Below are positions 1 through 10,359 of a DNA stretch of 64,000 bases, in pieces. The notes below the pieces were generated by a model that did not search any database, was not told the DNA's origin, and saw nothing but the letters and a program-made list of their open reading frames with translations. Origin of the DNA: Musa acuminata AAA Group (taxonomy: Eukaryota > Streptophyta > Magnoliopsida > Zingiberales > Musaceae); contig NC_088342.1 in the NCBI RefSeq assembly GCF_036884655.1, positions 17,475,001-17,539,000 of the forward strand, given 5' to 3'. A program made the translations under genes and the position numbers. The stretch's first letter is position 1. Each line of letters begins with the position of its first letter.

Positions 1-1107
1 CATTCTGTTTGTGGTCCCACTACACCTTCTGTATGTTTGATATGATATATAGAGCTTTGGTTATGTGTTTCTATACATGCTTTGGATAAGAATGATATGA
101 ATGCAACATCAAATACGACGTTTGAGCTTTTGTTTGGTATTTGTTATTGATATGCTCCGAAATGTTCCATACACCATTGATATGCTCCGGAACATTTCAT
201 ACGCCATTGATAAGCTCCGAAACATTTCTTTTGTTATTTATATGCTCCGAAATGTTTCATTCATTGTTGATATGCTTCGAAATGTTCCATACGCCGTTGA
301 TATGCTCCGGAACATTTCATACGCCATTGATAAGCTCCGAAATACTTCATTTGTTATTGATATGCTCCAAAACGTTTCATTCATTGCTGATATACTCCAA
401 TTATTCTATGCCCCATCTATTGTGAACCAAATATGTTTGATTAAAATGTCATTTGTGATTTTGCACCTAATGATATTACGTCTATGAATTCTTATATTCT
501 GCCTTGCATTTTGAAACTTTATCTCTTTGGAAATTGTCCTCTTTTGACATGGATATGTTAGTCACTTGCTGAGCTTTATATGCACACCCCGTTGTTTTAT
601 AAATTTTTCAGGATAGCTTGTCGCTTGCTTAAATGTTAAGATTGGGCTGAGGTAGTGGAAAGCTAAAAGATTTTGGGCAGATCTTTATTAGTATATATGT
701 TTTTGTTGTATAAGCACACTCTGTATCTAATGAAATGTTGATGATGAATCTAAACTTGTGGATATTGTATAAGTTTAAAGAACCTCTCATGTTTAGGATT
801 CTGGAATGTTAAGTTTAATTCGTGTAACGATATGAACTTTGGTAAACGTTGGTTTTGTGACTGTACAGACTCCCACACTTGTGAATTTATGTTGTGGTTA
901 TTATTTTGGTGAGTTGGGTTCAGATTTTATGAATCATCGAGTGATGTGTTGTATGTTTATGAACTGCACAGGGTTTATAAATTTGTAGATTATAGAGGTG
1001 AAATTTTGATCTGAATGTTTTCTTAGTGACCTCAAATGTTAGTTTGGATCCTGGATTGATTTGTTTTCTTGAATTATAATATTATCGATATTTTGAGGGG
1101 CGTGACA
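1..1107 (+). mobile_element. 3' part of a probable Ty3/gypsy LTR
   Basis: The segment ends in GGGGCGTGACA at 1097-1107. This is the reverse complement of the TGTCACGCCCC start typical of many plant gypsy (Tekay/Del-like) LTRs, so 1107 is a plausible LTR end. A pyrimidine-rich stretch ending in CAG near 600-611 also resembles these LTRs. The left end lies outside the window and no internal region follows, so it may be a solo or truncated LTR. It contains the 30-bp tandem array at 146-400. The family assignment rests on terminal motifs only. Confidence 0.45.
146..400 (+). repeat. 30-bp tandem repeat with 120-bp higher-order period
   Basis: Eight consecutive 30-bp units (146-175, 176-205 and so on to 356-385) share the core GATATGCTCCGAAA; a partial ninth unit follows. 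The four unit types A-B-C-D recur in the same order. Units B and B' carry CTCCGGAAC, units C and C' carry GATAAGCTCCG, and units D and D' end in TCATTCATT. A 120-bp block has therefore been duplicated. The 30-bp length is a multiple of three, so frames stay open across it, but no coding role is claimed. Confidence 0.9.
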
Positions 1108-1643
1108 ACTGTGTCACGTGAGAGAAGAACTATAATCTCTCCACTATGTCATACACTCATATACTGTTATGTTCTCATGATGTGTCCTTAGGAGGTCTTG
1201 TGTATTTATAGGCAAAAGCATAGGGTCTAGGATAAGTAATTAGGAGAGTTCCTCCCATCAAAGACATCTCCTAATGAATCTTACCTTAATTGAATTTCTT
1301 TTCTATTAGTCAACAATTATAATCAGAATCCAATCATATCTATAATATATTTTATCTAATTAAATAAAACCATATAATCTAATAAATAAATCTAATTCTT
1401 TTATGTGATCAGAAGTACGTTTTTGTTGGGAAAAAAAAAAGTTCAAAGTTCATGCAGAACTAGAATGAGGCACTTTATTGATGGGATCATAGTCATACAC
1501 TTCATAGTTACATATGTAAACTTGTACAACTTTCATAGTGGGCATCGTGTAGCATGTCATATGGAACGATCTACTTCATATCTTCTGTTCTCGCTTCTGC
1601 TATTACTTCATGGAGCACCCTTCAAGAGTTGTTGCAGATAACC
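1108..1643. other. non-coding spacer
   Basis: AT-rich sequence between the gypsy-like LTR end and the peptide-like gene, with an A-run at about 1432-1440. It would include the 3' flank of the minus-strand gene. No other gene or repeat family was recognised. Confidence 0.6.
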
Positions 1644-2027
1644 CTAGTGATCTGGAGGAGGTGTATGCAGCCTGTTCCAAGATTCCAGATCAATGGAATG
1701 ATGATAATTGATGCCATTTCCATGGTACTCACTTCCGCTATCATCCTTACTTTCACCAATGGAGTTTCCTAGTTGATCGACAGCCTTACTTGCTCCCTCT
1801 TCCTTAACATTGGCTGATTCACTGAAGCTGGTTGGTCTTACACCATTTTGGTTCTCCACTAGCTGGTGCCTGTTTGCAGAAGTCATACTCCTCAGCTGGT
1901 GATGCATGAGAACTTCACTCATATCAAGCTTTATCTTGCGGTGATTGAGATCTGCGGAGGATAACCCGATGGTGGAATTTGCAGGTATGAGCAGAATTAT
2001 CATTAGAACGAGGCTAAAGAGCTTCAT
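1644..2027 (-). CDS. putative secreted peptide precursor, RGF/GLV (CLEL)-like
   Basis: A 127-residue ORF whose product would enter the secretory pathway. Residues 1 to about 20 (MKLFSLVLMIILLIPANS) form a classic signal peptide. The middle is hydrophilic, acidic and low in complexity, as in plant peptide-hormone precursors. The extreme C-terminus reads SWNRLHTPPPDH before a TAG stop. Root meristem growth factor (GLV/CLEL) peptides follow DY-x6-PPxHN at the C-terminus; here the spacing to PPxH fits exactly, but SW replaces DY and the final Asn is absent. In that family the Tyr is sulfated, so the change would be notable. The start at 2027 is preferred because the in-frame Met at 2087 lies upstream of a TATA-like run that would then be translated. 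There is no visible intron. The secreted-peptide reading is moderately sure; the family assignment is weak. A short unrelated secreted protein or a pseudogene are alternatives. Confidence 0.42.
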   Translation of the reverse strand: MKLFSLVLMIILLIPANSTIGLSSADLNHRKIKLDMSEVLMHHQLRSMTSANRHQLVENQNGVRPTSFSESANVKEEGASKAVDQLGNSIGESKDDSGSEYHGNGINYHHSIDLESWNRLHTPPPDH

Positions 2028-2069
2028 GCTTCCACCTTTAGTTTCAACTTCTATCTCAAGCTTACCAGC

Positions 2070-2081
2070 ATATATATATAA
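2070..2081 (-). promoter_or_regulatory. TATA-like element for the peptide-like gene
   Basis: A run of alternating TA on the minus strand, about 45 bp upstream of the chosen Met codon at 2027. Transcription starting about 30 bp downstream would give a very short 5' UTR, which supports using the internal Met rather than the one at 2087. Confidence 0.4.
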
Positions 2082-5000
2082 GCTCAAAATTTTGGATTAG
2101 TGGACAATGATAAGAAAAGTTCATGATGCCCACGCACTATGGAAAGTAAATTCACCACATGATACCTGCCTTGGTGTGACTCAGCTTTTTTGAGTGATAC
2201 TTTGATGCATCAGTGAGCCTTTTCCTCCCTGTTGTCATCATTTCTAGAAATCATTAGATGAAAACCGTTACTGTGTGCCATTGAAACTTCATGTTGGAGT
2301 GTCTAAACAATGTAACTGGATACGTTTTAGGGAAAAGCATAGTCCTCTTTTACAGGCTGGCCCTGTTAGTTTGCTATTTCTCAGATTCCATTACGTGACT
2401 ACACTTTTCCTATTCATATTGTTCTTTGTATGTAATAAATATATCATGGTTTGGTCTTTGGAGTTACTTCTCATGCATAACCTTTTGATTATTTAATGTC
2501 ATATTTTATGTGATCAAAATTACCTTTGGCTAGGTTTACATAGATTCAAGCTTTGAGTGTGGTTTGGGCTTAGTTCAGTCTACATCCTATTTCATTATAA
2601 AGTTAATATAATTGCGCCATAAATGCCATCATTTCTATTTAGTTTTTTCTTTTATTTCTGGTGCAAACTAAGGTCATTTCTATTAGAAGAACCATAATCC
2701 TGATCATGTAAAATCATTATACCTTTCAGATTTTGTTGTTTTTCTCATCCAAATTCTACCCTGTTGGTGTTACTATTAGTGTTACTATTAGTGTTACTTC
2801 ATATTTTCCTTCCATGTACATAATTTTGTTCTTTTTAAATCTTGCGATGATAATTTTAAGAATATCCACTTTTTAAATCTTGCGATGGTACATCTTCAAG
2901 GTTTTATGCACTGTCTGAATATTCCAACATAAACATTAAGAAGAAAAGAAACACCAATATATCTCTCGAGAAAGGAAGAGATAAAAGCAGGAAATGGGAC
3001 CTCATGTTGCAAAAGTTTTCATCCAATAAGTACATATTCATCTAGCATTCTTATTGTTCTTACTGTTGGTCTCAATATACTTGAACACGACAACGTAAGA
3101 AAGAACCATGTGCCAGGAAAAGCATGGAATAGATTCAATGCTAATGTCTAGTGCACAATAAGCCTTGATGAGTATGCATCACCAGACAGATACAGTGGGA
3201 ACATTTGGAATATACTCAACAGCATGGACCAATCTGAGTGGAAATATGTGGAATAGATTCATTGGAAGATCATATTCCAGAAAACCTTTCATGTGCATGC
3301 TTTGTTGCCTGCTTTTCATCCATGCTTTTAGAAAACGTGAAATTGACCCACATTTGTTGAGTTTGTGATCTTAACTCAAGCCCATATATAGTTTTCTACC
3401 ATGAGATCTATCATCTGATATGTGAAGTGGGATGAGCCGACTTTTGTAGGTCTATCTATAGCCGTTAGAGCATTAAAAAAGTACATTTTATACATGATTG
3501 TAGTTGTTGAATCACTTGTTTTCTGCTTTGGATACTTGGAATTGAGAGGCAGTCTTTTATATTGGAAAGTGTTGGATGATTCTTGTGGGAACAAAATAGA
3601 ATATCCGTTTTCCAGCAATCAGACAACGCCTACTCCACTTTGTTCATGACTTGCTCTTTGCACTTGGTTCATGACTTACTCTTTGACAACCAATTTACCA
3701 TGGCAATATACTTTGCAGAACTGCTGATAACTAATGTTAGACTCTGGGTGACACACCACTATCCGTTGACTGTTGACCTTGACCTGGGTGGATTCCCCAC
3801 GATAATTTCTAATGCATGTCTCCGTCTGGAGGCTTTTGACGTTGGTGGATTCCCCACAACAAAAAAGGTATTAATGTCACTTCCTGAGGCCCTGCTGTAA
3901 GTGCTGAATTCTGTCGCGCACTTTTTGGGATGCCTTAAGGATAGACTAAGTTCAGCAGTATATTAGGCTAACAATTGACTGGTGATGAAGCTTTTTTCGA
4001 TTCTACTGTGGTGAGGATATAGGAGTCAAACTTGAAGTTCTTAGCTTTTCTCCTAATATTCTTAGCAGCAATGATTGGCATGAATCATCAAACTGCAGAT
4101 GTAAAAGAAAGAAGTGGCAAGGTAGCCTTTGGAACAATGATGGGGATGGATAATGTTTAATAATGATGGAAACAATCATCTTGGTAGGGTAGTACCTCCA
4201 GACTTGCTGAGTGGTTGGATAAATTAGCAGAATGAAATTGGCCCAACTGATATCAGCTCGGTGAGGAATCTGAGGAAAATGTACATTATGGTATTATGGT
4301 ACCAATGCAACGAAGTCATGGGATAATAATAAGATTATTTCTTTATGATTTAGGGGATCATAGTTTGAATAATGACAATTACCTTTTTATTTGTAGGGTT
4401 TAAGTCTCATGAACTATGAATCTTTAAGAAAAATGTATGTTATTGTATCTATGCAAATGAGAAATATGATGGTAAAATTGTTTTCTTGTAATAATCTGGA
4501 ATTTGATTTACAAATATAATCTCTTTATCATTTGTAGAGATAAGATTGGTTGCCTTGATCCTTCCTCGATCTGGACGAGACGATCATGTCCGGAGTTCAC
4601 CTTTTTATTTTACCAATGTGATTATTCATGCATCATGAAAAGAATTAGAGAACACATTTTCTTTTTTACTTTAAAGTAAAATAAAATACTTAGAAAACTA
4701 AATCAAGTTAGTTTATAGGAAAACAAAATAAGTGAGATTCAAATTCTTATGATGTCTTATGATGTCTTATGATGTCTTCTAAAATTCTCATCGTCCTAAG
4801 TGAGATTCAAATTCTCGATCAAGTTAGTTGGACGTATAATGGCATCCCCAAATCCCTATATAAAAATTATGAAGTAATGCATCCTTTAAAATATTTATAT
4901 AAAAAAATCTAGGAGATCATGTTAGAACATAAATCAATAATATTTTAAATAAATAAAAATATATAAAGAATAAAAACATGTTTGATGCTGTCCTAAGGCA

Positions 5001-5904
5001 AATCTCGCTCAGATGATGTTAAGAAGATATCTTAAGGTACAACCATCCTTCCTGTGTGCACAAGCATGGAAGGATAAGGAAATCTCTTTCAATTCAAGCA
5101 GCAAATGAGAAAAAAAAGGAATAAAATATATGATGAGAACAAATATATGTATCCTTCCATGACCTAAATCAGAAGATTGATTTCAATACTTTATAGAAAA
5201 GACCCAAGTGAACAACCCAAATGATCAAACATAAATTACATGTTGAAACATAAAGGAAAGGAAAAAACAGAAAGGAAGAAAAAACAGAAAGAGGAAATAG
5301 AAAATTTAGAATTTTTTTGTTTTATAATCATAACAATCCGCCACAAAAATTAATTTTTAATATTACTAAAAATAATATAAATAAATAAGAAGCAATGTTC
5401 AAGCTTATATTATTGGTCAATGAGGTGTCTCTATAAGATTTAAACTTTAGTTAATGGAAAAAGTGTATATCTAAACGAAACATAGTGAATATATTCTTGA
5501 ACTACGTTCGTTTCACTTTTGAATCGCATCTTATAAAAAATTCAGAGCTATGCTCTTTTTATCTCTCTATACATAACACTATTAATGCGTTCCAAATGAA
5601 AATTCTTATTATATAATTATACTAACATGTCAAGTGTTCTCCTGACCAATCAATTAATTTATTCTTTTAAGAAAAACTATTTATTCAAACTTAAGCCTAT
5701 GGTAGGCCTAAAAAAATGTCCATTTACAAAAATGTTAGTATCTTCAAGTCTATGAGGAAAAAATATTTTTTTTTTATATTATTGTTTTATATTTATAGTA
5801 ATATTTCTATCTATATACTCTCTAGTATCCTTATACTCTCTAGTTCAAATTATTCAATAATTAAAGTATGTGCTATATTAGATCTTGACTTAGTATTAAT
5901 AACT
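2082..5904. other. intergenic, AT-rich, with scattered short direct repeats
   Basis: No convincing gene was seen. Small direct repeats are visible: a 12-bp unit GTGTTACTATTA repeated about 2.7 times near 2767-2802; TTTTTAAATCTTGCGATG twice near 2834 and 2872; TTCATGACTT..CTCTTTG twice near 3645-3685; GGTGGATTCCCCAC twice near 3788 and 3844; and CTTATGATGT in tandem near 4750-4780. Frames across 3165-3900 stay open only briefly and resemble no known protein. Part of 4000-4270 could be an old gene fragment but cannot be assigned. Confidence 0.55.
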
Positions 5905-6172
5905 TATTAAAAGGTAGCATTAGATTCAAATCTTATGATATATCATCTATTACATAATTGACTAAGGTTTAGAAGATTATGCTTTAAATCATCTACTAAT
6001 AACACATCTTCAATCAAGATGTTTGATTTGTTACCTATGGTTCCTTTGTCAATGATTTTACCTTTGTTGTTATCTCCGAAGGTGACAAACCCTCTGTCTT
6101 GACTAGTGAGCTTAGAGAATTGAGTTGGATCTCCGATTATGTGCCTTGAACATCCATTATCAAGATACCATC
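5905..6172 (-). pseudogene. element 0: copia pol remnant (protease to pre-integrase start)
   Basis: Read on the minus strand this encodes a decayed piece of copia polyprotein: RYLDNGCSRHIIGDP, then FSKLTS, VTFGDNNKGKI, then LLVDDLKHNLLNLSQLC. The first motif is the aspartic-protease active site, normally LDSG in this family and here LDNG, so the catalytic triplet is altered. The LVDxLKHNLL motif opens the segment that leads to the GAG-pre-integrase domain. Stops and loss of similarity appear left of about 5930. The same protease region is seen at 24890-24990 in element II. The coding sequence resumes for about 20 bp at 7729-7748 after inserted LTR S, then joins a truncated LTR, so gag and much of the element are deleted. 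Confidence 0.75.
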
Positions 6173-7729
6173 TATTGAATCTCGTATTTTGATGATGAAA
6201 CCACTTGATATGTGCTTATGATTTAATCTGCATTTCGAGTGATGTAGGATGCTTCGATCAGAATGAGACATTTAAAGCAGGAAAATCATGTTATGTCGGA
6301 GGAACATATCAGAAGATTGGACGTCAGGCCGGTGGATCTATCGACGTATCGACAGAAGGCTTCGTGTCGTGGATTTGGGCATCGGGCCAAGAAGAGCGGG
6401 TATTGCGCCAAGGATATCGGAGTTGCGGAGTCAACTGGCCGATTGGGCAATAGGCCGCAAGAGAGGACAATGTGCTAAAAAAACGGACAAAGTGTTGTAG
6501 GACCAATGACATGCCGGACAACTTGATTATTGCTTTGTATTAATTGTCTCGATCGAAGTTTTGTTTTACATGTATATGATTAACTACGATAGCTTGAAGA
6601 CATAAAGCAAGTCTATCGGAGTCAAGTTCGATGGGTGAGAGTCCGAAGATTCGTCGGAGATGCTGTTGGAACCAACCGAGAAGGAATCGGAGACTTGTCA
6701 AAGTTTTCGAAAGTCCGCCGGAGAGATCGTTGGAGGTTCGCGGAGATCACCAAGAAGGTTTGACTACTCGCAGAACTCTCCACAAGACCGGGAGCCTGCT
6801 GGGAATCCGTCGAAAGAAATCCGAGGGTGTATCAGAAGTCTACCGGAAGTTCACCGAAAAGCTCGCCGAAAGGAAACTCGACATTACCGGTTAAAAACTT
6901 GCTTAGGACTATCTATTAAGCTCATAGTTTGCATGTAATTAGGGTTAGGATTAAGGATTAATCCAATAACCTGGTTAGGGGCCAATTGGGCCCGAATTCG
7001 GACTGGTTTAGGCCAAGTTTGGAGTCCAACTAATGAGCTGAAATAGTGTAGGCGGTGGCACCGCCAGATTAGGCGGTGGCACCGGCCAGAACCCGAGAAC
7101 TGAGCGGTGGCATCGCCCAGAACCCGAGAGGTCGGGCGGTGGCACCGCTAGTACACTGTTAGTGTCAAACACTGATAGGCGGTGGCACCACCAGCCTCGG
7201 AAACCCAAGAGAATTCAAAATTTGGAGCCCAAATTTGAATCCTCTTGGGGCCTATAAATACCCCACAATTCTTAGTAGAGAACATAACCTTTGAGAAGTT
7301 AGAGATTGAGATAAAGCCTTAGCAAAGTCTTTAGCAAGTCTTATTTGCAATAGCTTAAGTGTTCACCTCCCTCTTTCTCTTTAAAAAATCTATAAGAGTG
7401 TGAACCACTTGTAAAGGTTGTAGAGGGGTATTTGTCATTCTCCTTCAAAGTGATTTGCTAGTGAAAGTTGGGAGCCTCATCGAAGAAGGCTTCGCAAGTG
7501 GATATAGGTCATTTTGACCGAACCACTTTAAATTGATATGTTCCTTGAATGTGTGAGTGTTTACCTTTCTTAAATCGTTATTTACATAGCAACAAGCTTT
7601 CGGTTTTTATCTTCTCACTTTACTCGAGCTACTTTCACCAAGTCATTCAATGTCGAATCAAAATCTCTACGTATTTATGAAATCGTTCTCGAACTTACGA
7701 GTTTTAATCCGCTGCACTAAGTCACCCCC
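6173..7729 (+). mobile_element. LTR S: solo-like plus-strand copia LTR inserted in pol remnant
   Basis: Starts TATTGAATCTCG (TG changed to TA) followed by TTTTGATGATGAAAC, the shared sense start of these LTRs, and ends in the C-tract of GCACTAA..CCCCCC..CTCTT. The last ~22 bp (AGTGC..CTAACA) are missing and host pol sequence (CTTGCTCCTAGC) follows directly. A TATA box lies at 7253-7260, just downstream of GGCGGTGGCACCGCC palindromes at about 7050-7190. No internal region is attached, so LTR-LTR recombination or truncation is likely. Confidence 0.75.
7053..7190 (+). repeat. GC palindrome array in LTR S
   Basis: Several copies of a GGCGGTGGCACCGCC-type palindrome, some degraded, about 60-200 bp upstream of the LTR TATA box at 7253. 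The arms GGCGGT and ACCGCC recur in every LTR of the window while the central bases differ by family. Confidence 0.75.
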
Positions 7730-7745
7730 CCTCTTGCTCCTAGCT

Positions 7746-7803
7746 TGTGATTTATTACAAAGCTTGAATCATGTTGTCTGGCATGTCATTGGTTCATCGA
7801 TGC
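7746..7803 (-). mobile_element. element 0 LTR, fragment 1
   Basis: Minus-oriented LTR sequence (GGCATGTCATTGGTTCATCGATGC) cut by element III and continuing at 45706. The rejoined order matches intact LTR copies such as 46801-46830. The first ~1.1 kb of this LTR is missing on the left, where it abuts the pol remnant. GATGC at 7799-7803 is the target duplication of element III. Confidence 0.75.
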
Positions 7804-8824
7804 TATTGAATCTCATATTTTGATGATGAAACCAATTGATAAGTGTTTATGAATTGATATGCATTTTGAGTGACGTAGGATGCTTTGATCAGGGAGAGAC
7901 AATTAAAGCAAAAAGAATCATGTTGGGTCGGAGGAAAATATGTCAGAAGATTGGATGTCGGGCTAGAGGATCGGTCGACGTATCGACAAAAGACTTCGGG
8001 CCATGGATTCGGGCATTGGGCCAAGAAGAGCAGATATTATGCTAAGGATATCGGAGTTGCGGAGGTCAACTGGTCGATTGGGCAATAGGCCATAAGAGAG
8101 GACGATGCGCCAAAGAATCGGACGAAGCGTCGATGGACCAATGACATGCCGGACGACATGATTCATGCTTAATAATAATTGTCTAGATTGAAGTGTGTTT
8201 TTACATATGAAGGATTAACTACGATAGCAAGGCATAAAGCAAAATGAAGTCCCGAAGTCGAGAACACGATTTCATTGGGAGTTTGAGAGTTTATCGGAAG
8301 TCTAGACATTCGTCGGAAGTTCCACAGGAACCAGCCTAGAAGTCTCAAAGCTTTTAGAGAAGCTCGTCAGAACTCGCCAAGAAGATCATCGTGAAGTCCA
8401 AGAGCTTACCAAGAGTTCGCTGGAACATTGCCGAGAGATCGTCAGAAGATCGCCGGAAGCCCGTTGGAAGAAACCAAGACTTACGAACTTGTTTAGCTTA
8501 AGTATGTCTTAGATTTTGTAGTTAGCACATAATTGGGATTGGATTTGGACCAATCCAATTATGGGCTAGTTGGGCCCATGAAGGACTGTGTTGGGCCCAA
8601 TGAAAGGCCCAAATAGTGACCCAAGAAGTGGCAAAGTCTTCGAGACTATGTCAAGTGGTGGTACCGCCAGTTTGGGCGATGGTACCGCCCCTGACAGGGT
8701 GACAGGCGGTGGTACCGCCCTTGGCAGGGTGCTAGGCGATGGTACCACCAGTCTGGGCGATGGTACTGCCCAGTGGCCCAGTGCCAGGCGGTGGTACCGC
8801 CTAGTGTAGTGTTAGTGTCAAACT
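7804..8824 (+). repeat. element III 5' LTR, part 1
   Basis: From the LTR start through U3 to the insertion point of element I. It includes the CGGAAG-rich U3 stretch (about 8270-8470) and a GGCGGTGGTACCGCC palindrome array at about 8648-8805. The sequence resumes at 16094; AAACT at 8820-8824 is the duplicated target of element I. Confidence 0.85.
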
Positions 8825-10344
8825 TGTTAGGATCGGAGCGGCACTAAGAGGGGGGGGTGAATTAGTGCAGCGGATTAAAACTTCGATTTTAACAAAATCT
8901 TTCGTACGTTAAGAATGAAACTTGAGAAATTTAACTTGAAGGCGTATTCTTAAAGTTGCGCAGCAAGAGTAATAAGGAACTAAAGCAGTAAGAAGATTTG
9001 CAGTAATGTAAATGACAATAATAAAAAGCAAACCAGAGATTACGCCGATTTTTAGAGTGGTTCGGTCAAATGACCTACTCCACTTGCGAGGCCCCTCTTC
9101 GATGAGGCTCCCACCTTCCACTAGCAAGTCTCTTGAAATGGAAGGGTAAACACCCCTCTTACAACCTTTTACAAGCAGCTCAACCTCTTACAAATTTTCA
9201 ATAAGAAAGAAGGAGGAGAACTCTCTAGCAAATTGAAAACAAGACTTGCTAAGACTTTCTAAGACTTTTCTCTCAATCAAAATGCTTCTCAAAAGTTGTA
9301 ACCTCAGCTGAGATTTGAGGGGTATTTATAGGCCTCAAGAGGATTCAAATTTTGGGCTCCAAAATTTGAATTCTCTTAGGGTTCCCGGTGCTGGCGGTTC
9401 CACCGCCCAGCCAGGCGGTGCCACCGCCCAGCGTTCGGGTGCTGGGCGGTGCCACCGCCCAGCCAAGGAGGTGTCACCGCCCAGCACTCGGGTGCTGGGC
9501 GGTGCCACCGCCCAGCCAGGCGGTTCCACCGCCTGACTTTCCGATTCATTGGTTTGGCTTATTTTTCGCCCAAACCAAATCTGATTTTGGCCCCAGTTGG
9601 CCCCTAACCAGGATATAGGATTATCTCTTAATCCTAATCCTAATTACAGGTGAACTACATAAAAAAAACATCCTAAGCAAGTTTTTTAACCGCGAACGTC
9701 GAGTCTTGTTCCGGCGAGCTTTTCCGACGAACTCTTCCGACGGACTCCCTGCAAGCTCCCAATCTTTATGATGACTTTAACGAGTAGCCGAGCCTTCTTG
9801 GTGATCTCCGCGAGCCTCCGACGATTTCTTCGGCGAACTTCCAACACGTTCCCGATTTCTTCTCGGATGGTTCCGGCAGCATCTCCGATGATTCTTCGGT
9901 CTCTTAAACGTCCATCGAGCTTGACTCCGGTATTCTCGCTTTGTGTTTTTTTGGTTATCGTAGTTAATCCTGCACACACAAACCAAAACTCTACTCCGAT
10001 CTAGACAATTATTATAAAGCGAATTGACATTCTGTTGCTCGGCACGTCATTGGTTGGCGCTTCGTCCGATTCTTCGGCGCATCGTCCTCTCTTGCGGCTT
10101 GTTGCCCAATCGGCGGTTGAACTCCACAATGCCGATATCCTTGGCGCAATTCCGCTCTTGGCCCGATGCCCGACGCCCGAAGCCTTCTGCCATCCAATAT
10201 CCTGACGTGATCTCCTCCGACGCAACGTCAATTCCTCCTGCGTTAATTGTCTAATCCTGATCGAGTAGACCTGTATCACTCAAAATGTAGTCAAACATTT
10301 AAACACAATCAATTAGTTTCATCATCAAAATCCGAGATTCAACA
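8825..10344 (-). repeat. element I 3' LTR
   Basis: Begins TGTTAGGATCGG and ends GAGATTCAACA on the plus strand. On the sense strand it starts TGTTGAATCTCGG. It carries the G-tract hairpin near 8845-8875, a TATA box (minus) at 9323-9330, a palindrome array at 9386-9535, and ends next to the polypurine tract. Confidence 0.93.
9386..9535 (-). repeat. GC palindrome array, element I 3' LTR
   Basis: Five close copies of GGCGGTGCCACCGCC-type palindromes (centres TTCC, TGCC or GTGTC) joined by CAGC and CGGGTGCTG spacers. The same array lies at 15130-15279 in the other LTR. It sits immediately upstream of the TATA box in the sense direction. Confidence 0.88.
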
Positions 10345-10359
10345 ATCTCCCCCTTTTTG
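10345..10359 (-). promoter_or_regulatory. polypurine tract of element I
   Basis: Minus strand reads CAAAAAGGGGGAGAT directly before the LTR start TGTTGAATC. This is the expected plus-strand primer for reverse transcription. It is bracketed by the inverted repeat CATCATCAAAA / TTTTGATGATG. Confidence 0.9.

Noticed and set aside
146..400. CRISPR-like array
   Set aside because: Units are directly adjacent with no unique spacers, and the context is a plant genome.
101..487. Two overlapping ~100-128 codon frames over the tandem repeat as protein genes
   Set aside because: They stay open only because the 30-bp unit is a multiple of three; both frames repeat the same DNA and have no protein features.
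3165..3900. Three short plus-strand frames as a gene
   Set aside because: No recognisable domains, no consistent frame, and direct repeats inside; best read as non-coding.
4000..4270. Possible leucine-rich-repeat gene remnant
   Set aside because: Only a few LRR-like words in different frames; too weak to call.
8648..8805. GGTACC-containing palindromes as restriction-modification or phage sites
   Set aside because: They are the family-specific centre of the LTR palindrome array and occur only in element III-type LTRs.
9315..10279. Several 60-97 codon frames in both LTRs of element I
   Set aside because: They overlap on both strands in GC-rich LTR sequence and follow the palindromes and U3 repeats; duplicated at 15059-16023 because the LTR is duplicated.
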